This document shows, piece after piece, positions 24,326 through 35,649 of a DNA stretch of 64,000 bases. This DNA is from Gigaspora margarita. Lineage: Eukaryota; Glomeromycota; Glomeromycetes; Diversisporales; Gigasporaceae. The position numbers were made by a program, and so were the translations under genes. Under the pieces are notes generated by a model. It was given only the letters and a program-made list of their open reading frames with translations. It had not been told where the DNA came from and did not search any database. Numbering within the stretch: the stretch's first letter is position 1; every line of letters begins with the position of its first letter. The stretch covers positions 31,238 through 95,237 of the forward strand of contig WTPW01000998.1 in assembly GCA_009809945.1 (NCBI GenBank), read 5' to 3'.

Positions 24326-25324
24326 GATTGCTTTAATAATAGATTAACATTAAAGTTTTACATTGTCAATTTTCGAATAAGTCCTTAAAATAATGTAATC
24401 AACCATATATGTACCTTATTCAATTTCTTAGTCACTATCTAAACCCAAACATTGATGCAATCTTAATACGATTTATTTATAAAAAGGAATTTTTCAGATA
24501 TCCCAATTGATGCTATTTACTATGATTTTATCTTACATACAGTACATACATTTTAGAATTCATGTAAGATAGATAATGCAATTTCTCAACTGGACTCTAC
24601 AATCTTAAATTTTTATCTAGATTATTTTATGAAAACAAATATTCTTATTGTGCTGTTTTGAATATTGTTATTCTTTCTTGAATTTCTATATTTAATTCAA
24701 TGTACTTACTGCCGTTATTTTAGATTTTGCTACGTATATATGGAGTTCTTCGCATATATAATTCTTGTGAAATCTTTTATTGAATAAAAAATTCATAAAG
24801 TAATGAAAGACAAAATAATTTAATAATAATGAAAATAATGATAATAATAATATAATAATAATAATAATAACAAACCATATCAATAAATTCTAAAAACTAG
24901 ACTTTTATCACATAGAAGTATTTCATGTACTAATTAATCAAAGTCATGTGATATGCAATATAATAATTCCATTAGATTTTAAGAAATTTACTATAAAGGA
25001 AAGATACTGTTTAAAATTTTTAATTATTTAACCATGTTTGAATATTGTATTAAGAGAAACCTCTCTGTTATTGTATATGGTTTTTTTTTAATTTTCTTTT
25101 TGCGTGACCCGACTGGCTCATTTTTTCAATTTTTCAAAATATTTTTTTATTTTTTTTCCATTTGAGGTCAATCAAGACGAGGTTGTTGTACGTACGTACA
25201 AAATTAATTGTAACATGTTATTTATCTTACTTAGTATGATAAATTATAGACATAGGTTTTTGATTGAAAATGTCTAATTTATTTTTTTTCGTCATTTTTT
25301 TTGTCTTGTGTCGGTTACATCTAA
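24326..25324. other. Downstream spacer with ATA/ATAATG microsatellite
   Basis: 24825-24875 is an (ATA)n/ATAATG microsatellite. No gene is supported. The minus-strand frame at 24692-24883 is low-complexity sequence generated by the microsatellite. Confidence 0.5.
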
Positions 25325-26141
25325 TTTTCCCCGATGATCATTTTTACGTCATTTACCCGATATCACACAAAGTGATAATTTCTAATTTATGTGACACCAG
25401 ATATGGTAAATGACTTTAAATGACCCAAATGACCCAAATGACAAATGACCAGTCATTGGTCATTTCACGACCCAAATGACTTAAGAAGGTCATTTAACTC
25501 TGGTTAATTGATTATCCAATACTTTTAGCCAATCAAAATTGATTATTGTTCTCCGTAAAATGAAACGTCGTTAGATACTATCCAATAAAAATTATTGCAC
25601 ATTATAAATCAATTGCTATTTGTATTTTGGCTAAATAACCAGTTCATTTCTTTGTAAAGCGACATTCCAATCGAATCATAAGGTCAGGTATGAAGTGATT
25701 AAAAAAAAAAAATAGTAGACAAAAAATAATGTATTTACTTATTTTAAAAAAAAAAAGTTCGTGAATAATAATTTACCAATTATAAAATGATATAAATCAT
25801 TTTCGAATTTACAAATGGCATGTTAATCGACATGAATTGAGAATTGATGCGAACATATATATTATTTAAAACATGCATTATACAAGTTTTCGTGATCGGT
25901 AGGTAGGATGTCAACTTTATGCAAAATGACCTAATGACCAAATGACCCCGGTCATTTGGAAATGACCATAGTCATTTGGTCACGAGTCATTTCTAAATGA
26001 CCAAAGTTTGAATGACCTCAAATGTCTGGTCATTCTGAGGTCATTTGAGGTTATTTGAAACATTGGCAAATGACCAGGTCATTTACCGTGACACCAGGTA
26101 CGCACGTAAATGGCCTTTCGGCAAAATGACAATCGGGAAAA
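25325..26141. mobile_element. Outer element with TTTTCCCCGATGATCATTTT-type ends
   Basis: The left end TTTTCCCCGATGATCATTTT and the complement of the right end (TTTTCCCGATTGTCATTTTG) pair, continuing to CATTTAC. It encloses the element at 25401-26087. No target duplication was seen. Confidence 0.5.
25401..26087. mobile_element. AAATGACC-repeat element, 10-bp target duplication
   Basis: Exact direct repeat GTGACACCAG at 25391-25400 and 26088-26097. The ends are ATATGGTAAATGAC and GGTCATTTACC. The subterminal parts are packed with AAATGACC/GGTCATTT in both orientations, more than twenty copies, as in many hAT and Mutator-like elements where such motifs bind transposase. Internal sequence is non-coding. 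Confidence 0.78.
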
Positions 26142-26495
26142 TGAGTAACAATGCTGGACTATAACTCTATATTCCATATTACATTTACGGTTTTACAATA
26201 GAAGTACAGGGGCAACAACATGAAATTATATAAAATTTTTCCCCAGAGAAAATCTTACCAGACAGCAAGAACAGGATCAAGAAATATGTGAAGAAAACTT
26301 GATTTTCTAAGGTGTATTTTGTATCACGAAGACCCATACATAGTTACAGTATTGGGTCTTATTGAAACCCTTAAATACAATTTATCTTTGTTAAATCATT
26401 TTTTAATATATTATTTATAAGCAATTTCTAAATAGAAATTATGCAATATAGATTACAAAAAAGATCACCTTTGAATACTTAGTTACATATCAGAT

Positions 26496-26684
26496 ATGCA
26501 CGATATTAAAGGTTTATTTGATGAGAAAAAAAAAAGATATATTTCTTATCCAATAGCTATGAAGGGCTTGTCAGATTACTAAAGAATCATTTACCCTAAC
26601 GGCTATCAAGTTCAAAAATCTGATAAACCTACATCTCTTCACTACTTCAAAAGTAATAATGTTCACGTAAAGAAAATGGTTTAA
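26496..26684 (+). pseudogene. Unrecognised coding remnant
   Basis: A 62-codon frame starting MHDIKGLFDEKKKRYISYP has one internal TAA (after KGLSDY) and then continues as RIIYPNGYQVQKSDKPTSL to a TAA at 26682. The composition looks protein-like (charged, aromatic) but no family was recognised. It could be chance. Confidence 0.3.
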
Positions 26685-26699
26685 TAACTTTGCATAGTT

Positions 26700-28100
26700 A
26701 GATTCAAATGAATACATAATTAATAATCGGACTTATTTGCAAAATATCATTGTAACAATTCTTTTGCTAAATTAATCAAATGCCTTATTATGTCAAGTAA
26801 TATTTATTAATAAAATGCTAAAAAAGTATCATCACATAATTTTATCATCGAGTTTATTAAAACCGAAAATTTCTAAATTTTAAAATTATATTCTATTTCT
26901 ATTTAATATAATTTATTTTTGTCAATTGCTTCCGTTTTAAACGTCCCTCATTCGAGGTAAGACCAATTAATTAAATTTTTTTTTTTTTTTTTTACGTTTT
27001 ATAATATATTTTTTTCGGAAGATCGCGCACTTTAACTCTTTGGTTAAGGAGATAACACGTACTAAGTAAACATGATGCGTTCGCTCTGCCCTACAATATA
27101 TTAGCTTAATCCATTTAATCCATCAACTTTTATACACGATTTTCTACCAAAGTTACAAGGAATGATAAGTTTCAAGCCACTACCTTGCCAAAATCTCGTT
27201 TGTTGTAAAAAAAAAAAAGAAAAAAGAAAAAAAAAAAGAAAAAAAAAGGTAAAAATGTTTAGAACAATTCAGCACAGATAATGCAAGCGAAGGGTTTTAT
27301 GTAAAATTTTATTATATACATTATTTAAAGTTACAAATTACGAAAATAAATAAATAAGGCCACACAAAGTTAATTTTTCGTTTTGTATAACTTGGAGTTC
27401 CAAAATTTCAGTTGCCAAGTCGCTTTTTTTTTTTTTTTTTATCTATTGTAAATTAACAAATTCATATTCATATAAGACACACAAAGTTTTACATAATTTG
27501 GAATCAGAAAAATTTTAAGTTTTTTTTATCTAGTTCTCGGCAAAATCGAATAAAACTCGTTTTAGAGTTTTTGATTTCGGACGATCAAAATCTCAAAAAC
27601 TCGAAAATCGAGTTTTATTCGATTTTGCCAAGCACTATACAATACCAAACACAGATTGAATAAGTAAAGCTACATTTCAGACAATTAATGGCTACCTGAA
27701 TTTTAATCTGTTTCTATTTTTTATTTACTTGTCTAATAAAAAAAAAATTATCAAAAACGTATTAATTTTAAAGCATAATTTATTCGAATGTTTTTCTTTG
27801 TTTTCTTCTTTTAAATAGTTAATTTGAAAAGTCATGTATGACGAAGCTTCTATATATTTTTGACATTGATTTTTAGTTAAAATAGTAAAAATTGGGCCGA
27901 TCTGTGGCGCGACATATAATCATATAAATTATCTGATAATTTGTTTTTTTTAAAAAAAAATTCATTTAGAGGCTTGACAAGTTCCTAATGAATACAGATG
28001 AACAGTCTTATGATATATTAAAGAATCAATGACAACATTGGAGGGTCAGATACGGAGATTCCGATGCCATCCATTGATACCACACCAATAATCCTAGTGA
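26700..28100. other. AT-rich spacer with homopolymers
   Basis: Long A and T runs (26978-26992, 27208-27247, 27425-27440) and one strong hairpin (27539-27629). No gene is supported. Confidence 0.5.
27539..27629. repeat. Perfect-stem hairpin (21 bp and longer)
   Basis: GGCAAAATCGAATAAAACTC at the left pairs perfectly with its complement at the right. Pairing continues imperfectly through GAGTTTTTGA around a short centre. Extended ends (TAGTTCTCGG / CCAAGCACTA) suggest a small fold-back transposon, but no target duplication was found. Confidence 0.7.
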
Positions 28101-28139
28101 TGTTAAAAGGTATATAGAGCAAGCATTAAAATAAGCTAA

Positions 28140-30400
28140 AATAAGGCTTAAGATACAGTTGATGCACAAAATCAAATTGCGGATGATACAGGTGCATGGC
28201 AAGATTCTGATGATGAGAAAGTTTGTGAATCATTACAAAGTGAATTTATGTTAAAAAAAAAATTAAGAAAAAAATGATGATGAAGATGTAACTTCAGGTG
28301 ATTAATACGAGAAGAGGTTAAGACAACAATCTGAGAAATTATACCCAACTCCAAATTGGGCCACTGTACCATCAAAACAAAAAAGACAACAAATGTTGGA
28401 CAGTTCAGATCCATTATATGATGAACCACTAGAAGAATTTGAAATTCGCAATAACTTGACAAATATAATGAATCTAACAAAAAAAAATTATGAGTATAAT
28501 GAGGCTGATACACATTATAAGTCTGATATATTAAAGATTCAGAAAAAACTATGTTCAAACAAAAGCTTGAAGTTACAAAAATGATCCATGTGAATCAATA
28601 AGCTTTTTCACAAAGCATAATTCAAAGTGTAGCCTTTTATTCAAATGCTCATGTTGCAATGACAACTGGACTAAATAAAACAATACACTTATTTCAAATC
28701 AATAGTAAAATCAATCCAAGAATCCAGTTCTGTTGTACTTAAAGATTTACCTATTATTGAGCAGTATTCAATTCAAATTATACTGAAATTATTCCGCTAA
28801 TGGAAAAAAATACTTTTACTCATTTAACATAAAGCAGCATAGTGGAAGTTTATTTTGATTGGTTGTTAAAATACCCAGAAAAAATGTAGATTATTCTCCG
28901 AATAAAGTTTTAGTTATTGCCTGGATGAAATTTTATTACTCATAATGGCACGTATTATAATCTTAAAATACATTATTGGGTCATGTTGTTAACGATAATC
29001 GCTGATTTCTTCACAGCAGACACCGCGTTATAACGTGACGTCATAAATACAGTGTCCTAGTAAATAATCAATTATCATCAACAACATACAAGTACTTAAT
29101 TTGGGTTCATAATTATTCATATTTCACAATGTATACAATATTATTCATTTCACAATAAGTATACTATTTATTTCACAACAAATACTCTAAGTTTCGCGAC
29201 ACAATCTGCTGAATAAAATAACATACATGAAACATTTCTAAACACTGCTACTATAAAACTTGTATTTATAAACCACTCATAACCTAAATATAATAAAAAG
29301 GTAGAGTTGGAATATTTGTTCTAAATATGCAGTACTTTTTACTTATAGAAAACAAAGTAGAACTACAAAATCTTGCAACTTTCACTTACTAATTGCTTAA
29401 GTCGCCAACACCTTCCGACTTTTCAAACCTTCACTACTTATTTAGTTTCTCAATCTTTTGCATCCTATTGCATCAATTGTTAAAAAACAGTAGATTCAAA
29501 GGTAAAAAAAAATGATATGTTAAGTCATTGTAATATTTATGTATTACATAAAAAAAGTTTATATATCGTGACTATCTTTACTTATTAAAAGTACTTTAAA
29601 AATTACAATTGACAATATGAAAAAAGATCTTCACCTCAACCAATCAAAATAAACTTCCACTATGCTACATAAAGCTGGGTATATCAATAAATCTAATGAG
29701 ACTTATGGATTTCAAAAAAAATAATTAGAAATTTTTCAATCTCTTCTTGTGGGCAATGTATCGTTTTTACTGGTAATAGTTGATATTTGGTTTTGGTAAG
29801 CAATCAAACTAAACAATGGATAACCAATATGAAAATGTTATATCTGTTAATTGGTCTAATAATGGTTGATATTTATATTCTGCTAAAAGTGATGCTAAAG
29901 TATACCAATAGAATATTAATATGCGAAATGTGTTTATCAAATTTAGAATGATGGTGGATTTAAGCTCATAAAGATATCAGTATCGAAAAATGGGCATTAC
30001 CTTGCTATTGGTTAGTGATATAAAATTTTTTACTTTATTATTTGCATTTTGAGCTCAAATTTTAACTTAAAAATAGATCAAATTCTGGTATTGTTAATGT
30101 TTATAATAAGACTTGCTTAGCCTTACCAAATCCTAAATCTTTAAAGTCCATTATGAATTTGGCAACAAATGTTCATAATCAGAAATTCAATTATAAATCT
30201 CAAATACTTGAATCTCAAGTCATTCTATAAAAAATCAACTAAAATTGTTAAATTTACTCTTATAAAAAATATTTCTTAATTTCTTTTTTATTATAAACTA
30301 TTATTTACACTTTTTTTAATGATTTTTTGCAATGGGTACATTTACAATCTCTTATTGTATTTTCAAATTGGGCAAACAATTTAAGGTTAAGAATACTATT
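28140..30400 (+). pseudogene. UTP18-like (U3 snoRNP WD40 protein) pseudogene
   Basis: Fragments in order match Utp18, a WD40 subunit of the nucleolar small-subunit processome. They are ADDTGAWQDSDDEKV (about 28180), KLYPTPNWATVPSKQK (28339), DPLYDEPLEEFEIRNNL (28408), SQSIIQSVAFYSNAHVAMTT with KTIHLFQINSKINPRIQ (28600-28720), AGYINKSNETYGFQ (29690), SGIVNVYNKTCLALPNP plus KSLKSIMNLATNVHN (30078-30175), and WVHLQSLIVFSNWANN (30335). Many stops and shifts break the frame, and an 831-bp element splits it. AG-ended AT-rich gaps before 30072 and 30330 look like retained introns, so this is a duplicated genomic copy rather than a retrocopy. Preceding text at 28030-28130 (RYGDSDAIH, YHTNNPSDVKRYIEQALK) is coding-like but was not identified. 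UTP18 itself should exist intact elsewhere. Confidence 0.72.
28836..29666. mobile_element. Non-autonomous element with 9-bp target duplication
   Basis: The ends are AGCATAGTGGAAGTTTATTT and its exact complement, continuing through TGATTGGTTG. The 9-bp flank ACATAAAGC is present on both sides (28827-28835, 29667-29675). A 9-bp duplication points to Mutator-like elements. It is CpG-richer than the host pseudogene, with CACCGCGTTATAACGTGACG at about 29022, so it probably arrived later. A diverged second copy lies at 57910-58645. Confidence 0.85.
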
Positions 30401-30939
30401 TTAAAATTATTTATAAATTTAATGCTAAATTTTTATATTTAATTAATTTTATAAAAAATTATATTAAATAAACTTATTTTAATTTTTAAGAAAGTTTGTA
30501 AACAGGTTTTTCTAATTCTAAATAATAAAATCATTAAAATTGGTTAAAAACTTAGTAATATATAAATTTTAAAGATTAAATATTAAATTTTATTAATAAA
30601 ACTAATTTATAAATTGATATAAATTGACCAATTAGAATTAGCTATTTTGTATAAGCCAAAAAATTTTGGCCCAACCAAAAAAACTTTGTAATATACAAGT
30701 ATATTTTTAATACATAATAATAGTTCAATATTTTAATATAATAGATAATTTGTTTTTTTTTTATTTTATGTCAAAGTTTTTGCTTTGGGGAAAGGTTTTT
30801 ATTCAAGCAAATAGATCAAGGGAGCCTTTTTGGGCACCTGATATTTGTTATATTAATGAGAATGAATGGTTGAAAAAATTTGTTTTTGATAGAAACATTG
30901 ACAAATACAACTAGCTACATGTACAACTTTTGGTTGTCT

Positions 30940-31508
30940 AATTTAAGTAGTCACCCGAAGGTCCTATACTAGTTGTCATCTCTGCAACACAACTAGGGGG
31001 TTACCTATTTAAAACCCTCTGGTCCTTGCTTTGCCTGTCAATCCTACTTGTATCACTGGTACAATCCTCTATTATATTAGTCAGTCAAGATTAGTCCTGG
31101 ATGCTTACGGAATTCTCTTAGAACTAGTTTATTCTCACAGAACACTTGGTAGAGCTATTTCTGTCCCACACAGGTATTACCTACACTTTAGTAACTTATG
31201 CATTTACTGAGGCAAACTACTTGCAGTCCAGGGATTAGCCTAAACTGCTACCATTACCTACTTCCGCTCTTGCAAGGTTCGCTCCAATCCCAGCACCCAC
31301 CTCATTGGTTCCTTGGATTTTTGTGCACCTGAAGGCTCCCATTCGAGATAGTATACCAAGGGCTACAAATAGTATACCCAACCGATCAATGAAAAACAGT
31401 TACTGGAACACAGGTCTATTTTTCAAAGCATCACCAGTAGGATTTGAACCCTAGACCTGCCACTTGGGGGATAACAACTTACCAACTTTTCTAAGTTGCT
31501 ACACCCTC
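30940..31508 (-). mobile_element. tRNA-derived SINE
   Basis: Read on the minus strand, it starts GGGTGTAGCAACTTAGAAAA with an A-box-like segment (31502-31483) and an exact B-box-like GGTTCAAATCC (31450-31440), spaced as in a tRNA gene. A ~500-base unrelated body follows. These boxes form an internal RNA polymerase III promoter. The body is GC-richer than the flanks and has no open frame. The 3' end and tail are uncertain, set by the change of composition near 30940. A tRNA-like cloverleaf is only partly preserved. Confidence 0.65.
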
Positions 31509-31573
31509 TTAATAGATAATTTGTTTTATTTATATTTTGTAAAATTTAATAAAAATTATAGTTTGATGCAAAT

Positions 31574-32130
31574 AGGTCTGTACCAGGACCAGAAAATCTT
31601 TATTATAGGTCCCTGGCATAAAAATTTTAATTATATTTTTTGTGAATCAGGCTTTTTTATAATTAAGCAAATTAGTTTTATGAACACCTTTAATAATAAT
31701 GTGAATCACTGTTTGGTCAAATACCTTATACAATAATTATATAATTAAAATGAGAATTATATAAATTTGTCATTATAAATATATTGAGTCTTGAATTCTG
31801 TTATTCTTATTTGTTCACCAAACAATATAAAATAATTATATAATATCATAAAAAGACTATCATATTGCTAAAGTCATATTATAAATAATGATTATATGAT
31901 AATAATGCGAATCAGATTGTGACTAGTACCTTTTTTGGTAACCTATATATATGAATCTATTTATAGGTAGTGACCAATTTTTCTATGATTCATACAAAGC
32001 TGATAACTTTACAAAGACTTATAATTATTTGAATCTATTTAAAGTCAGTCACATTTTCTAAATTTATAATGGTATTCAAATATTGTAGTGGCAGGACCTA
32101 TAATAAAGATTTTCTGGTCCTTCTGTACCT
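31574..32130. mobile_element. MITE with ~45-bp inverted ends
   Basis: CAGGACCAGAAAATCTTTAT, followed by TATAGGTCCCTG at the left, pairs with its complement at 32085-32130. The outer bases are AGGTCTGTACC / AGGTACAGAAGG. No target duplication is visible. The 90-codon frame at 31464-31736 crosses the end of the element and is not a gene. Confidence 0.75.
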
Positions 32131-32177
32131 CAAGCTTTAAAATTAATATGTCTATATATAGAAGTTTTTCATCTTAT

Positions 32178-33221
32178 TAATTTATTTATAATTTTTTTAT
32201 ATCAAATAAAGTAGGTTCTAAGCTATCTTTTGATATATTTTTTACTTTTTTTTCTATAAATATTTTGTTAAACAACAAAATTTTTTTAATCATATAATTA
32301 AATTAAAAAAAAGATAGTTTTCTTTAAAATTTTAGCTTTAGATGTTTTTGCAAGCTATATGCAGTATACCAAGTTTTGTACTATCCAAGTGCATAGTTAT
32401 ACATATATTGAGTTAAAATTTTAGCTTAATTGGATTAGTAGTTGTCAAAAAATGAATATTTAAATTTAATGACAATTTACTATATAGTACAAAAGTTGTA
32501 CAAAAATTACTATATAATTTTGGATATTTCTAGACATCTCTGGCCAGAAATGCCTAATGATATATTTCAAATCTAAAAACCAAATAAAATATAAATAATC
32601 ATGTGATAGCTATTTTTGTATAGCACTAAAAATGATTATCACAAATTAGTCTGAAAAAACAAAACCAACATCAAAAAGCACAAAAAAGTAAAGAATATGA
32701 AAAATATCAATAATAGCCATCTAAACCTATTTTAGGCACTAATTAAAAGTATTAGAAAAGTAATTTTGCTTATATAACTTTCCTTTGCACTAACCCTAGA
32801 TAACTCTATCTCTAATTAAGTTATATAATTGGATATAGTTTCATGCCAGAGATATATAAGCTAAATATCTTAGGCCAAAGATATCTAGAATTGTTTTATA
32901 ATTTTGTACAACTTTTGTACTATATAGTAAATTAATATTAAATTTTAAAAATTTATTGCTTAATGACTACTAATCTAATTAAGCTAAAATATTAACTATA
33001 TATTTAGTATATGCATAGCAATGCACTTGCATAGTACAGCCTTGTTATACTGCATATAGTGTAAATATATTTAAATCTAAAATTTTAAAATTTCTTTTAA
33101 TTGAATTATTAAAAAAGTGTATTGCTAAACAAAATTCTTATAAAAAAATAACAAAAATATATCAATAGATAGCTCAGAACCTACTTTATTTGATATAAAA
33201 ATTATAAATAAATTTTTTTTT
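32178..33221. repeat. Large palindrome, ~385-bp arms
   Basis: The arms 32178-32565 and about 32840-33221 are inverted copies. They share ATATCAAATAAAGTAGGTTC, ATGCAGTATA, GTGCATAGTTATAC and TACTATATAGTACAAAAGTT with their complements at several percent divergence. The loop (32570-32835) is AT-rich. Probably a fold-back transposon; no target duplication found. Confidence 0.75.
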
Positions 33222-33229
33222 ACTTTTAA

Positions 33230-34363
33230 GCAGTTTCACAGTAACTTTTTATTAAAATAAGCAAAAAATTTCAGGAAATACATGGTGACTTTAATATTAT
33301 AAGCCCTATATTACATTTATTTTATTTTTTAAAAATGCAATATGTGACCTGCTGTACTAGTTTGATGCTACAAACTAGAATTTTGAAATGTCAAACTAAC
33401 AGATGTTGTTGAACTATCTAATAGTAACCTAATTTTAAAACTTTCTTCTCTAAGCTTCTTGAGTAAAGAAATTCTAGTAAAAAAAAACAAATATATAGAA
33501 AATAAAAGAAAAATAATAAATAGAGGATAATTATTAGTACCTAAATAAATACCAAAGTAAAAACCAAAATAAAATGAAAAAAAAGAAGCAAATAGCAAAA
33601 ATTAAACTGAATGATAGTGCCAATTTTACCTAGGTCCAACTATAAAAATTATATAATACTATACTAGTAGATACTAAGTATTATATTTATAGCAGAAAAA
33701 TGTATAAAAAAGCTGATAAGAGAAATAGTAAAAGAAAAAAAAAACTATAGCTAAAAGAATGTTTTAGAAGAAAATTTCAATTCGTGTTTATTTCAAACTA
33801 TCCATGTTCTAAATTTTACTCATGACTTGATTCAATTCAGAAGACATATTCCCAAAATAGAAGAAGTAAACAATGCCAATTTTTTGTAGAAGGTAAACCA
33901 ATTCATCCACTTCACTAAAATTTTGAAAGCCAAAGAAGTACCAAGAAAAAATACCAAAAGTGAAAAGATTTCAAAAAAGTTACACTATATAAAATAAAAT
34001 ATTGTTATCCTATATCCACTTCTTTAAAGATAGTAGGTAACTAGAGTGACCTTAGACAGTGAACACTTTGTGTAACCTCACTTGTTACTGTGATATATCT
34101 AAGTCTAGAGGCGTTTTTTAATAAAACTTAACAAAGAAGATTTTTTGGCAATTTGAAATTACAAAAGAGGCTACAATTAAAAGTATATGAGGATACTAGT
34201 AATTGTTGAATTTAAATAATAAATAAATGTATTTATTAGTGAAAGAGTATGAAGACTCGATGTTGAACTTGGGGTCCACATCGGCTGCTTTTATACATTT
34301 TGATTTTTTACAAATGTAACAGACTATATCTATTACATGTGCAATAAATGCTATATCTACTAC
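33230..34363. other. AT-rich region, no gene recognised
   Basis: 34206-34360 begins TGTTGAATTTAAATAATAAA and contains GAAGACTCGATGTTGAACTT. It might be a solo-LTR remnant, but no partner or primer site was found. The rest is stop-rich. Confidence 0.35.
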
Positions 34364-34365
34364 TA

Positions 34366-34548
34366 CAGTAAACTATCGATATAACGGACACCCTTAGACC
34401 AGATTCACCTCTTTAACAGACTAATTGCAAAGAACCAAAGTTTTAATAAATAAATAATTTTTAACCATTATAACGGACTAATAATAAAAAAGTCATATAA
34501 CGGAAATTTTTTTTCAGCCCAAATTTCTGCTATATCGATAGTTGACAG
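34366..34548. mobile_element. pogo/Tc1-type MITE (183 bp), TA duplication
   Basis: The ends are CAGTAAACTATCGATATAAC and the complement of CTGTCAACTATCGATATAG, flanked by TA (34364-34365, 34549-34550). ATAACGGA motifs occur subterminally. This is the usual form of pogo/Tigger-related MITEs. Confidence 0.82.
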
Positions 34549-35048
34549 TAATAAAATATATAGTATAAATAATATAAATGTAATATATGAAATAAATAAT
34601 ATATGTTGAATAAATAAAATATGTAGTATATGTGCTATAAATATAACATGTTTTAGAAATAACATATGTAAAGACATTCGCGCGGAAGGTCCTCAGCCAA
34701 TCAGATTATAGATCACATGACTGATCACTTATTGGTTCCGATCTTGTCATCCAGCGGTTGAACAGAGATGATTCATAGCTCTTTGGAATCGACTCAGTGA
34801 GCTGATTCGAATGGTAGTCGTTTCATCGAATTTGGATCAGTGGATCAAAAGTTATGATCGATTTTGTGGTTTATAGTAATTTCTATAGGTTAACAATATC
34901 TAACCAAGTATTTATTTCTGTTTTCACATCCATAAAACTTGACAAAGCTCCAGGTTGTCATGCCTACTACTTCTTTGTTTAGTAGTATTAGAGTTTTCTG
35001 CCCAGAGGCTTTCTCATAAGGGTTCAAATCTTTTTTAACTCTATTTTA
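34549..35048. other. Spacer with GC-richer block and possible SINE head
   Basis: 34678-34880 is CpG-containing (CGCGCGGAAGG, ATCACATGACTGATCAC). 34975-35035 has TAGTAGTATTAGAG, then GGGTTCAAATC ~35 bases on, like A and B boxes of a tRNA-derived SINE on the plus strand. The latter is weak. Confidence 0.35.
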
Positions 35049-35649
35049 GCTACAACCTAGGGGTTAGTAAAATTACAGGGGGCCAACTTATTATAAACAT
35101 ATATTTAATAAAAATGTTGCATAATTGTTTGTGTAATAATTATATAAATATATAATAAAATATTCACGATACTATATCAAAGAACCTTTGATTGTATTAA
35201 TTGACCACTGATTCAAGACAGGCTATTTTTGTCTTCTATTTCTGCCACCTGGTAGGTTTGTATAGGAATTGAGTACATATTGGTGTTCGCAGAAACTAAA
35301 TATCACTCTTAAATAATAAAAGTGTCAAATTCTGAATTTATTAACCTATATGTGTTCATTTTAAATATTTAGTACCATAAAAGACCTGGATCTCTTACAG
35401 TCTTATATTCCCCAATATTAAAACTTATATCAGACTTGGGTCTAGTATATGGTAAAGAGTTTGTACCATTAGAAATTTTAAAAGTATGTAGATTTTTTAT
35501 TTATTATGGGCAGCCTATAGATAGTATTAAGGAGGGAGAGTATATACATTTAACTGATTTAACTCTAATGGTTAGTGATGTTTAAGTAGCATTAAAAAGT
35601 ATTTTAAGGCACATTCAGCCATTTTGAAATGCAGGTCTTTTTATTTTCA

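Noticed and set aside
31464..31736. 90-codon plus-strand frame
   Set aside because: It crosses from the SINE head across the terminal repeat of a MITE; no protein similarity.
34206..34360. Solo LTR starting TGTTGA
   Set aside because: No matching 3' end, target duplication or primer-binding site; kept only as a remark.
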